Of a stretch of 6,407 nt of DNA, positions 5,943-6,407 are shown piece by piece. Both the position numbers and the translations under genes were made by a program. The DNA lies in the NCBI GenBank assembly GCA_027065215.1, contig JAMOOT010000330.1:1-6407 (forward strand). Direction: 5' to 3'. The DNA comes from Candidatus Omnitrophota bacterium. Its GTDB lineage: Bacteria > Omnitrophota > Gorgyraeia > S143-82. The stretch's first letter is position 1, and every line of letters starts with the position of its first letter. The notes under the pieces are model-generated. The model had not been told where the DNA came from. It searched no databases and worked only from the letters and a program-made list of their open reading frames with translations.

Positions 5943-6407
5943 GGGTAAATTTTCAACAATTGATACAAAGGTTAACAGAGTTTTGGTCCGAATACGGTTG
6001 TGTTATATCTCAACCATTGGATATAGAAGTGGGTGCAGGTACTTTTCACCCATTAACATTTTTTCGTTGTCTTGGCACCAGGCCCTGGAAGGTAGCATAC
6101 GTTCAACCGTCCCGCAGACCCACAGATGGCCGATATGCAAATAATCCCCTGCGGACCCAGAAGTATTACCAATATCAGGTGATACTAAAGCCAGCCCCTT
6201 CAGATGTTCAAGAACTTTATAAAAAAAGTTTAATCTACGTTGGGGTTGATCTGTCTCGGCACGACCTGCGATTTGTCCATGATGACTGGGAATCTCCTAC
6301 GTTGGGTGCAACTGGTTTAGGATGGGAAGTTTGGTTAGATACACTGGAAGTAACCCAGTTCACCTATTTTCAACAGGTAGCAGGCAAGGATTTGAATCCC
6401 ATATCTG
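5939..6407 (+). CDS. glyQ: Glycyl-tRNA synthetase alpha subunit, N-terminal part (3' end outside window)
   Basis: This is the catalytic alpha subunit of the bacterial alpha2beta2 glycyl-tRNA synthetase, a class II aminoacyl-tRNA synthetase that charges tRNA-Gly in the cytoplasm. The window contains 156 residues of a protein normally about 290-300 long, with the frame open to the last base. The N-terminus (MRVNFQQLIQRLTEFW) aligns with the usual family start. Family blocks seen in order are QPLDIEVGAGTFHP (25-38), YVQPSRRPTDGRY (54-66, motif 2 region), YYQYQVILKP (76-85), FVHDDWESPTLGATGLGWEV (112-131) and EVTQFTYFQQ (137-146). The ATG at 5939-5941 overlaps the tpiA stop (ATGA). Only a weak AAGG (5928-5931) lies upstream, so translation probably depends on coupling to tpiA. 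The partner beta subunit gene glyS would be expected downstream, outside the window. Confidence 0.97.
   Translation, partial: MRVNFQQLIQRLTEFWSEYGCVISQPLDIEVGAGTFHPLTFFRCLGTRPWKVAYVQPSRRPTDGRYANNPLRTQKYYQYQVILKPAPSDVQELYKKSLIYVGVDLSRHDLRFVHDDWESPTLGATGLGWEVWLDTLEVTQFTYFQQVAGKDLNPIS

Noticed and set aside
1..6407. CRISPR arrays, tRNA/rRNA genes, insertion sequences, defence genes or a novel system
   Set aside because: No regularly spaced repeats, structural RNA signatures, transposase motifs or unrecognised proteins are present; all six coding regions belong to well-known families.

Overview
This window is an ordinary bacterial housekeeping segment with six genes, all on the + strand: the 3' part of dapB, then ahcY, secA, an Lrp/AsnC-family regulator, tpiA and the 5' part of glyQ. 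Bacterial origin is shown by strong Shine-Dalgarno sites, a SecA with a C-terminal zinc motif, and a glycyl-tRNA synthetase of the split alpha/beta type. The DNA is moderately AT-rich. It often uses ATA for Ile and AGA/AGG for Arg, a habit seen in several thermophilic and uncultivated lineages. The S-adenosylhomocysteine hydrolase is of the compact archaeal/Thermotoga-like type. I cannot name the phylum from this sequence alone.

Layout. Positions 1-354 hold the C-terminal catalytic half of dihydrodipicolinate reductase (lysine and diaminopimelate synthesis). After a 62-base gap without a terminator comes ahcY (417-1679; recycling of S-adenosylhomocysteine), probably in the same transcript. 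A 169-base intergenic region (1680-1848) carries three GGGTGG boxes, a good extended -10 promoter candidate and a small tandem repeat, and leads into secA (1849-4596; protein-export ATPase). The Lrp/AsnC regulator (4615-5100) follows secA after 18 bases and is probably co-transcribed with it. An 86-base gap then holds a consensus -35 box that overlaps the regulator's stop codon, with a perfect 7+1+7 palindrome lying over the matching -10. This is a plausible regulated promoter for tpiA (5187-5942; glycolysis). glyQ (from 5939, running off the window) overlaps the tpiA stop by four bases (ATGA), so the two are probably translationally coupled.

How they fit together. The genes serve different core functions (cell-wall/lysine precursors, methyl cycle, secretion, glycolysis, translation), so this looks like a growth-linked cluster rather than a single pathway. 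I see no mobile element, CRISPR array, structural RNA gene or unknown protein, and no new biological system. The points most worth checking are the palindrome over the tpiA promoter next to the Lrp-type gene, the divergent compact AhcY, and the GGGTGG boxes before secA.
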